Origin: Flavivirga eckloniae
Lineage (GTDB): Bacteria > Bacteroidota > Bacteroidia > Flavobacteriales > Flavobacteriaceae
Assembly (NCBI RefSeq): GCF_002886045.1
Contig: NZ_CP025791.1
Location: 4,417,001-4,481,000 of the forward strand
Reading direction: 5' to 3'
DNA length: 64,000 nucleotides
Position 1 is the first letter of the stretch. Each line of letters starts with the position of its first letter. Below the pieces are notes generated by a model. The model was not told the DNA's origin. It saw only the letters and a list, made by a program, of their open reading frames with translations, and searched no databases. Of the stretch, positions 54,271 to 64,000 are shown in pieces. The position numbers and the translations under genes are program-made.

Positions 54271-54421
54271 TACCCAAATTTTATTTAATCTATGGTTAGA
54301 TTTGTTATAAATTGATAATAAACACTATAATGAAGAGGCCTTGTTGTTCCGAACTAGGGACGAAGAGGCATCTCATTATGTTGAGAGGTCCTGTAGTTCA
54401 TGTTTCGATTTGTTCGAATGT

Positions 54422-54450
54422 TAATCAACTATTTGTATTTTAGTTGATTA
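54422..54450. repeat. Perfect hairpin in the leader of the haloperoxidase gene
   Basis: TAATCAACTA (54422-54431) and TAGTTGATTA (54441-54450) are perfect inverted arms with a 9-base loop. The gap 54271-54605 holds no gene. The hairpin lies about 150 bp upstream of the start at 54270 and could be an operator or leader structure. A T-rich run follows on the plus strand, but no plus-strand gene ends here. Confidence 0.4.
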
Positions 54451-54539
54451 GTTTTGTTTTTTGGGGTAGAATACGTCTAAACGGACGTTAATATAGCTAA
54501 AAAGTTAACTATATTATAGGTATTGAGTATAAAATAAAT

Positions 54540-54570
54540 AAGGATCTGTTTGAATTGCAAACAGATCCTT
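54540..54570 (-). terminator. Intrinsic terminator of the susC-susD-binding protein operon
   Basis: AAGGATCTGTTTG (54540-54552) and its exact complement (54558-54570) form a 13-bp stem with a 5-base loop, followed on the minus strand by a T-rich tail. It lies 36 bp after the stop at 54606. Confidence 0.85.
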
Positions 54571-54605
54571 ATTCGTTATTATATTAAATCTGAAAAGCGA
54601 TTTAA

Positions 54606-56111
54606 TTACGGTCTTACTTCTTTGGTAAGGAGTTTCCAGTTATCCATGTAGACTACACCTGTACCACCTTCAAGTCTTACAGCAATTTGCGCAAGTGTTG
54701 TTGTGCTACCGTATATTATATCGGCTGTAGTAGAAACTTCTACCCATTCACCTCTTGGAATGGCAGCTGCACGTGCGTCTCTCCATTGTTGGAACCATGG
54801 GTTACCTATAGTTGGCCAAATTTCACCATAAGTACCTCCAGCTTCTATAAATAAATCAAAAGTGATTATATATTCACCTGCTGGAACATCTATGTTTTCG
54901 CTGCAGACAAATCTTACGGTACCGCCACTTCCTGTAATTTTTAAACTTGAGCTACCGCTAGTGGCTCTGTCATTCGAAATTTCTACAGCTCCACCAACGT
55001 TATCATGCCTTACAGTCCATGCAGCGGGTGCATTAATCCCTTCGAAATCAAATATATCGGCAGAAGCCATTGGTACGGAACTCACATTATGCATTGCCAC
55101 AGGTAAATCTGTAAAAGCTACAGGACTACGCGTATCTTTAGATTGTAGCGTACCGTTACCGTCATAAGAGACCGTTAAAACATCTGGTCTGTAAATTGGT
55201 TCAGATAATTTTATTTCCAAAATAGTAGCATCTTCACTGTTTAAGCTAACAGATTCTATGCCTAGTGGCGTTGTGCCATTTAACATAACAGAGAAATGTG
55301 ATTCTTGAGAACTAAAAGGAGAAAATTCACCATTAAATGGTATCTGTATAGTTTCATCTTCCAATTCATTAGCTTCAGATACTGCTACAACAAATGGTTT
55401 TGATGAAGGGGTTACTATAACCTTTAAAAATGTTTCCTCAGCATCTACTTCATAGAATGGTATTCTAATATCTCCAAAAGGAACAGCCGATGTTACCCTG
55501 AAGTTCCAGTTAGATTCACCAAGTTTTAAGAATGTTATAATAGGATTTGCTTCTTCACTAAAGGAAGGACTTTGACCAGGAAATTTCCAGTTAAAATTGC
55601 TTAAACCACCAGTTACATTAGAAGTGAATTGTACTTCTGTTCCCGATTCTACAGTAAGCGTACCGGTAGTTTGATCGAAACTAAATCCAGGCACGTCCGG
55701 GTCTACCGGTGCAAGGGAGAACGTAGCTGATGCTCCTTCTAAAACTGTAATGGTTACTGTAGCAGTTTCTGCCGAGTTTTTATTCAATTTAACTTCTTTG
55801 TCTCCTGAAGATAAAAATTTCACTTTTATTTTTTTAGTATCCAACCCTCCTGAAACAATCTCATAAGAACCTTCTGGGAATTCCCATTGTCTATCATCGC
55901 TGGTTCCTATGGAAGCATCAAGGAATTCTACGTCAAAACCTTCTCGGGTTATTAAATCTCTATCATTATTAGCTTCAATTATACTAGTGATTATAAAAGC
56001 TACCGGAACCGTTCCTTCTGGAGGTGTAAAACTGTCGTCTCTTGTTGTGCACGAAAGTATGATTAATGTGCAAAGAGTAGCAATGTAAAATTTTATGTTT
56101 TTTAAGATCAT
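54606..56111 (-). CDS. Surface glycan-binding lipoprotein (SGBP, SusE/F position)
   Basis: The 501-residue protein has a lipoprotein signal (LCTLIILSC, Cys21) followed by TTRDDSFTPPEG, a typical surface-export stretch. It contains PKD-like beta domains (~35-120 and ~135-240; TVESGTEVQFTSNVTGGLSN, FNWKFPGQSP), a third Ig-like domain (~245-335) and a C-terminal carbohydrate-binding-like sandwich (~350-495; FDFEGINAPAAWTV, SGSSSLKITGSGGTV, GVVYMDNWKLL). It is third after SusC and SusD, the usual place for a glycan-binding protein that retains polysaccharide at the surface. A terminator follows. The ligand is presumed to be porphyran/agar from the enzymes around it. Confidence 0.87.
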   Translation of the reverse strand: MILKNIKFYIATLCTLIILSCTTRDDSFTPPEGTVPVAFIITSIIEANNDRDLITREGFDVEFLDASIGTSDDRQWEFPEGSYEIVSGGLDTKKIKVKFLSSGDKEVKLNKNSAETATVTITVLEGASATFSLAPVDPDVPGFSFDQTTGTLTVESGTEVQFTSNVTGGLSNFNWKFPGQSPSFSEEANPIITFLKLGESNWNFRVTSAVPFGDIRIPFYEVDAEETFLKVIVTPSSKPFVVAVSEANELEDETIQIPFNGEFSPFSSQESHFSVMLNGTTPLGIESVSLNSEDATILEIKLSEPIYRPDVLTVSYDGNGTLQSKDTRSPVAFTDLPVAMHNVSSVPMASADIFDFEGINAPAAWTVRHDNVGGAVEISNDRATSGSSSLKITGSGGTVRFVCSENIDVPAGEYIITFDLFIEAGGTYGEIWPTIGNPWFQQWRDARAAAIPRGEWVEVSTTADIIYGSTTTLAQIAVRLEGGTGVVYMDNWKLLTKEVRP

Positions 56112-56127
56112 GTTTTTGCGTTTTTAA

Positions 56128-57933
56128 TTAGTTAGATGAGCTTCCTAATACTTCAATTGCAGGAATTGGGAAGTAACCAGCCTGTGGATTAGCTGCTAAT
56201 TTCTTAGCTGCTTCATCAAATTCTCCTACGATACCATTAGTATTATACTCAATATCATTAAGGAAATTAATCCAGTCGCCAGTATCGGATCTTCTGTTCG
56301 TGTCTTGCCATGTAATACCTCTACCTTCAAATGCAAATTCTAATATACGTTCTTCATTATAAAGGTGTGTTAGAATATTTTGAGCGTTTAAGGCTCTTGT
56401 TCCAAGTATTACTCCTGGTAATGTCGTATTAGTTACTGCATTGGAGTTTCGTGGACCTGCAAGATAGGTTCTGTCTGTACCAAAAAGTGTTTCTAGATCT
56501 ATTACCCCTGCACGACTTCTTACTCTATTTATGTATTCAACAGCTTCTGCAACACCGGCATCACCTCTATCTTTCAATAAGGCTTCTGCATACATAAGGT
56601 ATACGTCTGCTAATCTCATTAATCGTTCATTAATTTCAGATACAGCTTGAGCAGGTTCTCTGTCTAAATTCCAGTTGGTGAATTTTTTAATTCTAGACTG
56701 TGATGTTGTCCACCCAAGAACATCAGCTCCTGGAGTAAGGTCAAGATCATAGTATTGAGCCCCATCTGCTGTAAACGCTATAGTAGCATTACATCTTGTA
56801 GAAAAACCAGCAAAGTTTTCCGGGGCTTTATTATTAATATCACCGTCTTTATAGTTTTTAGGGTTGTTTTCGTCTACAATATCACTTTTAAATAATTCTG
56901 TAATAAAGTTAGAGCTGTGCGTAATTCCCCATCCACCTTTTTGCCAGTTGAAAAGATATCCTCTTGTAGTGGTTTCGTTAAGAGTAGATCCTTCACCACC
57001 TCCAAAGTTTCCAGCGGTAACTTGTGGTTGTTGGGAAAAACCTACCTCAAAAATAGATTCTTGGTTCCACTCGCCATCTATGTTTGAGTTGTCTCCAAAA
57101 TTATCTACCAGTGCGTATTGACCACTGCCTTCTCCTGCAACAATTTTTTGAAATTCAGTAACAGCTTTATCGTTCATACCTTGGTATAAGTATGCTTTTC
57201 CAAGATAAGCTGTAGCAGCACCCCAGGTAGCACGCCCTTTATATGTTTCAGTCCATTCGCGTACTATATATTCTGTACCCTCTTCATTAATCGTTCTATC
57301 TCCTGTATTATAAGGTAAATACTTTTGCGCATAAAGTAAATCTTCTTCTATTTGAGCATATATCTCTGCAGTGGTTTTTATATTACGAGCATTGTCCTGA
57401 GTACTTGTTAATGTCGTAGCAGGCTCTGTTATTAATGGTAATTTTCCAGGCTCGTAAGTGTTTACCAACCAGAAATACCCAAGAGCTCTTAAAAAGCGCG
57501 CTTCACCTAATAAAGTAAGCTTTATATCTTCTCTAATTATTCCTGGTTCTAAAACTTCAATAGAAGAAATACTCACATTAGAACGGTCTATTAACTGATA
57601 TAGGTCTCTAAAGGAATTTAATACAACCCCACCATCTGAACTAAAAGTAAGACTATTTAAAGCTCCTGTGCCACCATTTAAATCATAGTGAGGTGCTTTT
57701 GAAGTAACACTCATAGCTTCAAAAGTATTTGCTGCAGTACCTCCGCACACACCATTAAACTGTAATCCTGAGTAAATTCCAAATATTGTAGATTCAGCAG
57801 TATTTCTGTCTACAACGAATTTATTAGCATCAGGAGAGTTAATGTTTTCGGCGGTTAAAAATTCTGTTTCATCGCATGAATAAAAAGATGTTATGCATGC
57901 AATAGTTAATGTAATTAATTTCAATTTTTTCAT
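56128..57933 (-). CDS. SusD/RagB-family nutrient-binding lipoprotein (galactan locus)
   Basis: I placed the start at ATG 57933 (MKKLKLITLT) because it gives a compact lipoprotein signal ending SFYSC and avoids overlap with the SusC stop; an in-frame ATG at 57966 would add 11 residues, and 57939 is also possible. The ~601-residue protein has RagB/SusD features: NFSV-type TPR helices (LTLLGEARFLRALGYFWLVN), LPLITEPATTLTS, ARNIKTTAEIYAQIEEDL, WGAATAYLGKAYLYQG, RLMRLADVYLMYAEALL and ILEFAFEGRGITWQDTNRR near the C-terminus. It caps the SusC transporter and binds oligosaccharides. It belongs to the classical SusD branch, unlike the SusD_2 protein at 7090. Confidence 0.9.
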   Translation of the reverse strand: MKKLKLITLTIACITSFYSCDETEFLTAENINSPDANKFVVDRNTAESTIFGIYSGLQFNGVCGGTAANTFEAMSVTSKAPHYDLNGGTGALNSLTFSSDGGVVLNSFRDLYQLIDRSNVSISSIEVLEPGIIREDIKLTLLGEARFLRALGYFWLVNTYEPGKLPLITEPATTLTSTQDNARNIKTTAEIYAQIEEDLLYAQKYLPYNTGDRTINEEGTEYIVREWTETYKGRATWGAATAYLGKAYLYQGMNDKAVTEFQKIVAGEGSGQYALVDNFGDNSNIDGEWNQESIFEVGFSQQPQVTAGNFGGGEGSTLNETTTRGYLFNWQKGGWGITHSSNFITELFKSDIVDENNPKNYKDGDINNKAPENFAGFSTRCNATIAFTADGAQYYDLDLTPGADVLGWTTSQSRIKKFTNWNLDREPAQAVSEINERLMRLADVYLMYAEALLKDRGDAGVAEAVEYINRVRSRAGVIDLETLFGTDRTYLAGPRNSNAVTNTTLPGVILGTRALNAQNILTHLYNEERILEFAFEGRGITWQDTNRRSDTGDWINFLNDIEYNTNGIVGEFDEAAKKLAANPQAGYFPIPAIEVLGSSSN

Positions 57934-57943
57934 AATCATTTTT

Positions 57944-60900
57944 TTAAAACCCAATTTGTAATCCAATTATACCTTGTGCAGTGACTGGCTGAAGTCCTGT
58001 ATCAACACCTCTAGTAGCCAAACCATCACCACCAATTTCTGGATCGTAACCACTGTAGTCTGTTATAGTTAACAAGTTTTGAGCAGATATGAAGATACGA
58101 ATTTTTTGTAACCCTATGTCCTTCATTTTATCTAAAGGCAATGAATAACCTAACTGTATATTACGTAATCTAACAAAATCTCCGTCTTCTAAAAATAAAT
58201 CTGAAGCAGAACTATAATTAGGATCTTGAGTTCCATTTTGTCTTCTTGCAGGAATGCTAGAGTTTGGATTTAATGCAGAATGCTGATAAGCAATATCTTT
58301 GTGCGTACCATGTGCATAGGTTAAATTTTTAGGTCCGTTAAACACTTTGTGTCCAAACATTCCAAACCATTGCATCGTAAAATCTAAATTTTTGTAATTG
58401 AGATTCAAGTTAAAACCAGCTTCGAAATCTGGTAAGTTATTCCCCATAAAGATTCTGTCATCATCGTTAATTATACCATCACCGCTATCTAAGATACCAT
58501 CTTGCCCTGCTACCATAATAACATTACCATCTGCATCAATTTCCGGATTTCCATTAGCATCAAGTTGAGGCATTAGTAAATCTTCGGTAATTTTGTCTTT
58601 ATATCTTAAATCACCTATTTGATTTCCTCTTCCTAACCTTTCAGAAACTAAAGCATCGTATGCATCTAATTCTTCTTGATTTTTAATAACTCCATCAGTA
58701 GGAATTAAAAAGAAGGCACCTGCGCTATATCCAGGTCTAATAAATGTAACTGGAGTTTGTATAACATTGTTGTTGGCTCTTAGAGGGAATCCTCCTTGAA
58801 TAACGTCTGTAGAAGTTCCTGTTAACTTGTCTACTGTATTTGTGTTTTTAGTATATGTGGCTGCAACCGACCACTTAACAGCTTTAGAGTTATTTCTGTA
58901 ACCAAGAGACAATTCAAGACCTTCGTTGGTTAATGATGCAATATTTAAACCAATTGGTCTTTCCTGAACACCGGCAGAAGGTACTGTTGGTAGTTGGAAT
59001 AATAGGTCTTTTTTCTTAGCAGTATAGTAATCTGCAGTAATCGTTAAGGCACCTTTAAAAAGACCTAAATCTACACCGTAGTTTATACTTTCTGTAGTTT
59101 CCCATTTAAGGTTTGAGTTACCAAGATCTAATCTTGCCGCACCAAATTGAGGACCTCCTCCAAATACAGGATTGGCATTACTTAGTAATCTGGATTGGAA
59201 ATTGAAATCTGGGATTCTGTCGTTACCCACTGTACCCCAACTAGCTCTAAGCTTTAAATTTGATACTGCAGATAAGAAATTTGCATTTTTGAAAAAGCCT
59301 TCTTTGCTTACTATCCAAGCACCGGAAACTCCTCCAAAATAACCAATTTTATTGTTTATAAATTTTGATGTTCCATTTCTTCTAACATTCGCAAGTAAGA
59401 AATATTTACCGCCATACTCATATTTAAGTCTCGAAAAATAACTATTGGTACTACTTGGGTTTTTTGTAGATTCACGTCTAGAAATATTTTCTGCACTGGT
59501 AATTGTTCTTTGTTCTGGGCTAACGAATGTATTACCGCTTATTCTAAACTCTTCCCATAATAGCTCTCTGCTTTCTGCTCCTAAAAGTAAAGCAATTCTG
59601 TGATTTCCAAAATATTGATCGTAATCTAAGATGAAATCTCTATTGAACACTTGATATGTCGTGTTGTAGTTCGTTAAATCTGCAGGACGAGGATCTTGGG
59701 TTAATTCACCAGTTTCCTGACTTCTTATTTCTTGTCTTGGTGTATAGAAGAAAGATTCTGTATTCGCTCTAAAACCAGATAAGGTTGTTCTTGCTCTTAA
59801 AGACTCGAAAAGCTTGTATTCTAAAGTAACATTAGCACCAAGATTGAATTCTTTTCTTTGGTTATCTGCAGAAAACTTTCTGGCTAAATCCCCAACAACA
59901 TTATTGGTAGAAGTAAATACGCCTCCATCAGGTTGTACAGCACCTTCTGGGGTGTTAATAGACCCAGATCCAATATCAAAAGGTCTGTTGAACGGAGCTA
60001 ATCGAATCGCATCGTATAATAATCCCCAAGGGGCTAACCTTCTTTTCCCTGCTGAAATGTTCGTACCAACGTTAAGAGAGAATTTGCCTTTTTTCAAGGT
60101 AGCATTTGTTCTTAAGTTGGTTCTGTTTAGGTTTGATTTTTTGTATACACCGTCTTCTTGATAATTATCTAACGTTACATTATAGTTAATATCTTTATTG
60201 CCACCAGAAACTCTTAAATTAGCGTTAAGGGATTGGGCGAAATCGTTAATCACAAAATCTTGCCAATCTGTATCGTAATCTAAAGCATCTTTATTTCTAT
60301 CTAAAATAGAAAAGTATCTCAAGTTCGGACTATTGTTATCATGCACCGTTCTGTCTATTAAAAAAGCATCTGCCGTATTTGCGGTATTAATTGCAGAAGT
60401 AACTTTTTTAACAGCCGTAGTTAAGTTAAAGTCAATTTTTGCTTTTCCTACTTCTCCTTTTTTAGTTGTAATTATTATTACACCGGCTGCACCTCTGGTA
60501 CCATAAATAGATGTTGTAGCAGCATCTTTAAGGATTTCTATATTCTCGATGTCGTTCGAACTTAAATTAGGATTTGTTTCTAATTGAACACCATCTACTA
60601 TATAAAGAGGAGCTAATCCATTTTCGGTTGGATTTAAAAGATTTAGGTTAGGATCAGGCTCTCCGCTATTACCTCTTCTTCTTGAAGATAGCGTATTAGT
60701 ACCTCTAATTTGTATAATGGCTTCTCCACCAGGTTCTCCACCTGCAGCCATAACACTTACACCTGCAACTCTACCTTGTAATGCATCCTGGAAGTTGTTA
60801 GAAGTAAATTTCTGAACATCCTCTCCTTTTACAGAAACGACAGATCCAGATACCTCAAGTCGCTTTTGTTTACCATATCCAATAACAACTACTTCGTCTA

Positions 60901-61222
60901 ATTTAGCTATATCCTCATCTAAGGAGACATTAACCGTAGTGTTGGCTCCAACTGTAACTTCTTTAGTTACATAGCCAATATAGCTAAATACCAAAACAGA
61001 ATTGGCACTTGCTCTTAAAGAATATCCTCCGTCAAAATCTGAAACTGTTCCCTGAGAAGTACCTTTTATTATAATACTTACTCCAGGAAGTGGTTGTCCC
61101 TCTGAAGTAACGAGACCAGTTATTGCTTGTGATTGAGCGTTGGACATACTAATACTCATTAAGCATAACATAGCAAAAAAGCCTATTTTGTTACGCCAAT
61201 GAAATTGTAAATTAAAATTCAT
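57944..61222 (-). CDS. SusC/RagA-family TonB-dependent outer-membrane transporter (galactan locus)
   Basis: The 1,092-residue protein has a signal peptide (~1-29), a carboxypeptidase-regulatory-like domain (~32-108; ITGLVTSEGQPLPGVSIIIK, DFDGGYSL), the SusC signature KLDEVVVIGYGKQKRLEVSG (~108-127), a plug domain (LYIVDGVQLETNP, IEILKDAATTSIYGTRGAAG) and a beta-barrel ending IIGLQIGF. With the SusD gene next to it, it imports galactan oligosaccharides into the periplasm. The start codon is at a good distance from two CATATG-type sites upstream. It is first in the operon susC-susD-SGBP and divergent from a sulfatase gene. Confidence 0.93.
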   Translation of the reverse strand: MNFNLQFHWRNKIGFFAMLCLMSISMSNAQSQAITGLVTSEGQPLPGVSIIIKGTSQGTVSDFDGGYSLRASANSVLVFSYIGYVTKEVTVGANTTVNVSLDEDIAKLDEVVVIGYGKQKRLEVSGSVVSVKGEDVQKFTSNNFQDALQGRVAGVSVMAAGGEPGGEAIIQIRGTNTLSSRRRGNSGEPDPNLNLLNPTENGLAPLYIVDGVQLETNPNLSSNDIENIEILKDAATTSIYGTRGAAGVIIITTKKGEVGKAKIDFNLTTAVKKVTSAINTANTADAFLIDRTVHDNNSPNLRYFSILDRNKDALDYDTDWQDFVINDFAQSLNANLRVSGGNKDINYNVTLDNYQEDGVYKKSNLNRTNLRTNATLKKGKFSLNVGTNISAGKRRLAPWGLLYDAIRLAPFNRPFDIGSGSINTPEGAVQPDGGVFTSTNNVVGDLARKFSADNQRKEFNLGANVTLEYKLFESLRARTTLSGFRANTESFFYTPRQEIRSQETGELTQDPRPADLTNYNTTYQVFNRDFILDYDQYFGNHRIALLLGAESRELLWEEFRISGNTFVSPEQRTITSAENISRRESTKNPSSTNSYFSRLKYEYGGKYFLLANVRRNGTSKFINNKIGYFGGVSGAWIVSKEGFFKNANFLSAVSNLKLRASWGTVGNDRIPDFNFQSRLLSNANPVFGGGPQFGAARLDLGNSNLKWETTESINYGVDLGLFKGALTITADYYTAKKKDLLFQLPTVPSAGVQERPIGLNIASLTNEGLELSLGYRNNSKAVKWSVAATYTKNTNTVDKLTGTSTDVIQGGFPLRANNNVIQTPVTFIRPGYSAGAFFLIPTDGVIKNQEELDAYDALVSERLGRGNQIGDLRYKDKITEDLLMPQLDANGNPEIDADGNVIMVAGQDGILDSGDGIINDDDRIFMGNNLPDFEAGFNLNLNYKNLDFTMQWFGMFGHKVFNGPKNLTYAHGTHKDIAYQHSALNPNSSIPARRQNGTQDPNYSSASDLFLEDGDFVRLRNIQLGYSLPLDKMKDIGLQKIRIFISAQNLLTITDYSGYDPEIGGDGLATRGVDTGLQPVTAQGIIGLQIGF

Positions 61223-61281
61223 ATTATTTCCGATTTAAATTAGTGTTACAAATGTTAATATTTGTTAATTAATACATAACA

Positions 61282-61310
61282 ACATATGTTTAAATTCACA
61301 ATACATATGA
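61282..61310 (-). promoter_or_regulatory. Paired CATATG sites in the susC-sulfatase divergent region
   Basis: ACATATGT (61282-61289) and ACATATGA (61303-61310) lie 60 and 81 bp before the susC start, centres 21 bp apart, i.e. about two helical turns. The divergent gap 61223-61610 contains no gene. A TAACATTTG stretch near 61245 could be part of the susC -7 region. The distant sulfatase start at 61611 has no clear copy of the octamer. Confidence 0.45.
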
Positions 61311-61610
61311 TTTAATTCATTGATATACTTGGGTTGGTGTAGGGTAAGTAGTAATTTGTACTTGGGAAGTGATAGGTGAAGGCAAAAAAAACTTATTGCT
61401 TTTCCGGTTCAAAAATTAGGTATATTATATTATATGTGCAAATATTTTGTAGGTTTATTCTTAATTTAATTAATGCTTTTTTTGATTTAGGGCACGGGAA
61501 ATCTATTCGTTTTTTATTGTTGAACATTTGTTTTGTTTATTAGCTCATTTGTCCCCGATAAAATCGTTTAATTTAGCAATATTTGATTTGTTAAAAATTA
61601 AGTAAAGCCT

Positions 61611-64000
<2,390 letters not shown>

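Noticed and set aside
59814-60161. 115-codon plus-strand ORF
   Set aside because: It is antisense inside the SusC beta-barrel region and has no domain signature.

Overview
The window looks like a marine, alga-associated member of the Flavobacteriaceae (Bacteroidota). The base composition is AT-rich. There are two SusC/SusD pairs, type IX secretion (T9SS) C-terminal domains, many lipoproteins, four S1-type sulfatases, and glycoside hydrolases that fit red-algal galactans (porphyran/agar). No tRNA, rRNA, CRISPR array or transposase was seen. The assignments below rest on motif recognition only; no database search was run.

Region 1 (1-2,420) is an accessory stretch of single genes separated by hairpin-forming intergenic elements. 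It holds a beta-helix protein cut by the window edge, a tail-fibre-like coiled-coil protein, and a DUF2200 gene interrupted by one in-frame stop. A lactonase-family beta-propeller gene follows (2,515-3,567).

Region 2 (3,917-18,117) is a compact, mostly co-directional locus that appears to be for organophosphonate/organophosphate use. In order it has SusC, SusD_2, a surface alkaline-phosphatase-superfamily hydrolase, a class III PLP enzyme resembling the 1-hydroxy-2-aminoethylphosphonate ammonia-lyase PbfA, two metallophosphoesterases, a DUF5690 MFS-like transporter, a TIGR03364-like FAD oxidoreductase and a TIGR03351-like phosphonatase. A divergent XRE-cupin regulator closes it. The inferred logic is outer-membrane capture of a large or amphiphilic phosphonate ester, extracytoplasmic ester cleavage, inner-membrane import, and oxidation or elimination to phosphonoacetaldehyde followed by C-P cleavage.

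Region 3 (18,118-20,351) is the scar of a duplicated copy of region 2. It keeps the promoter block, the first codons of susC and the last ~110 bp of the PbfA-like gene, and then an intact paralogue of the purple-acid-phosphatase-like gene.

Region 4 (20,473-64,000) is a large porphyran/agar utilisation locus. It encodes a GH16 porphyranase-like enzyme, a GH86 enzyme, a GH117 anhydrogalactosidase, two GH29 enzymes (candidate alpha-L-galactosidases/fucosidases), a GH43, a GH3, a GH2 (cut by the window edge), four sulfatases, ThuA/DUF1080 proteins, an acyltransferase, an esterase, a SusC/SusD/surface-binding-protein trio, and a VCBS-vanadium haloperoxidase fusion with an ASPIC/UnbV lipoprotein partner. 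Two nearly identical ~1.09-kb repeats each encode the C-terminal secretion tail of one enzyme plus a translationally coupled Fn3 lipoprotein. A palindrome ACATATGT recurs about 60-90 bp upstream of several operons of this locus and may be its operator.
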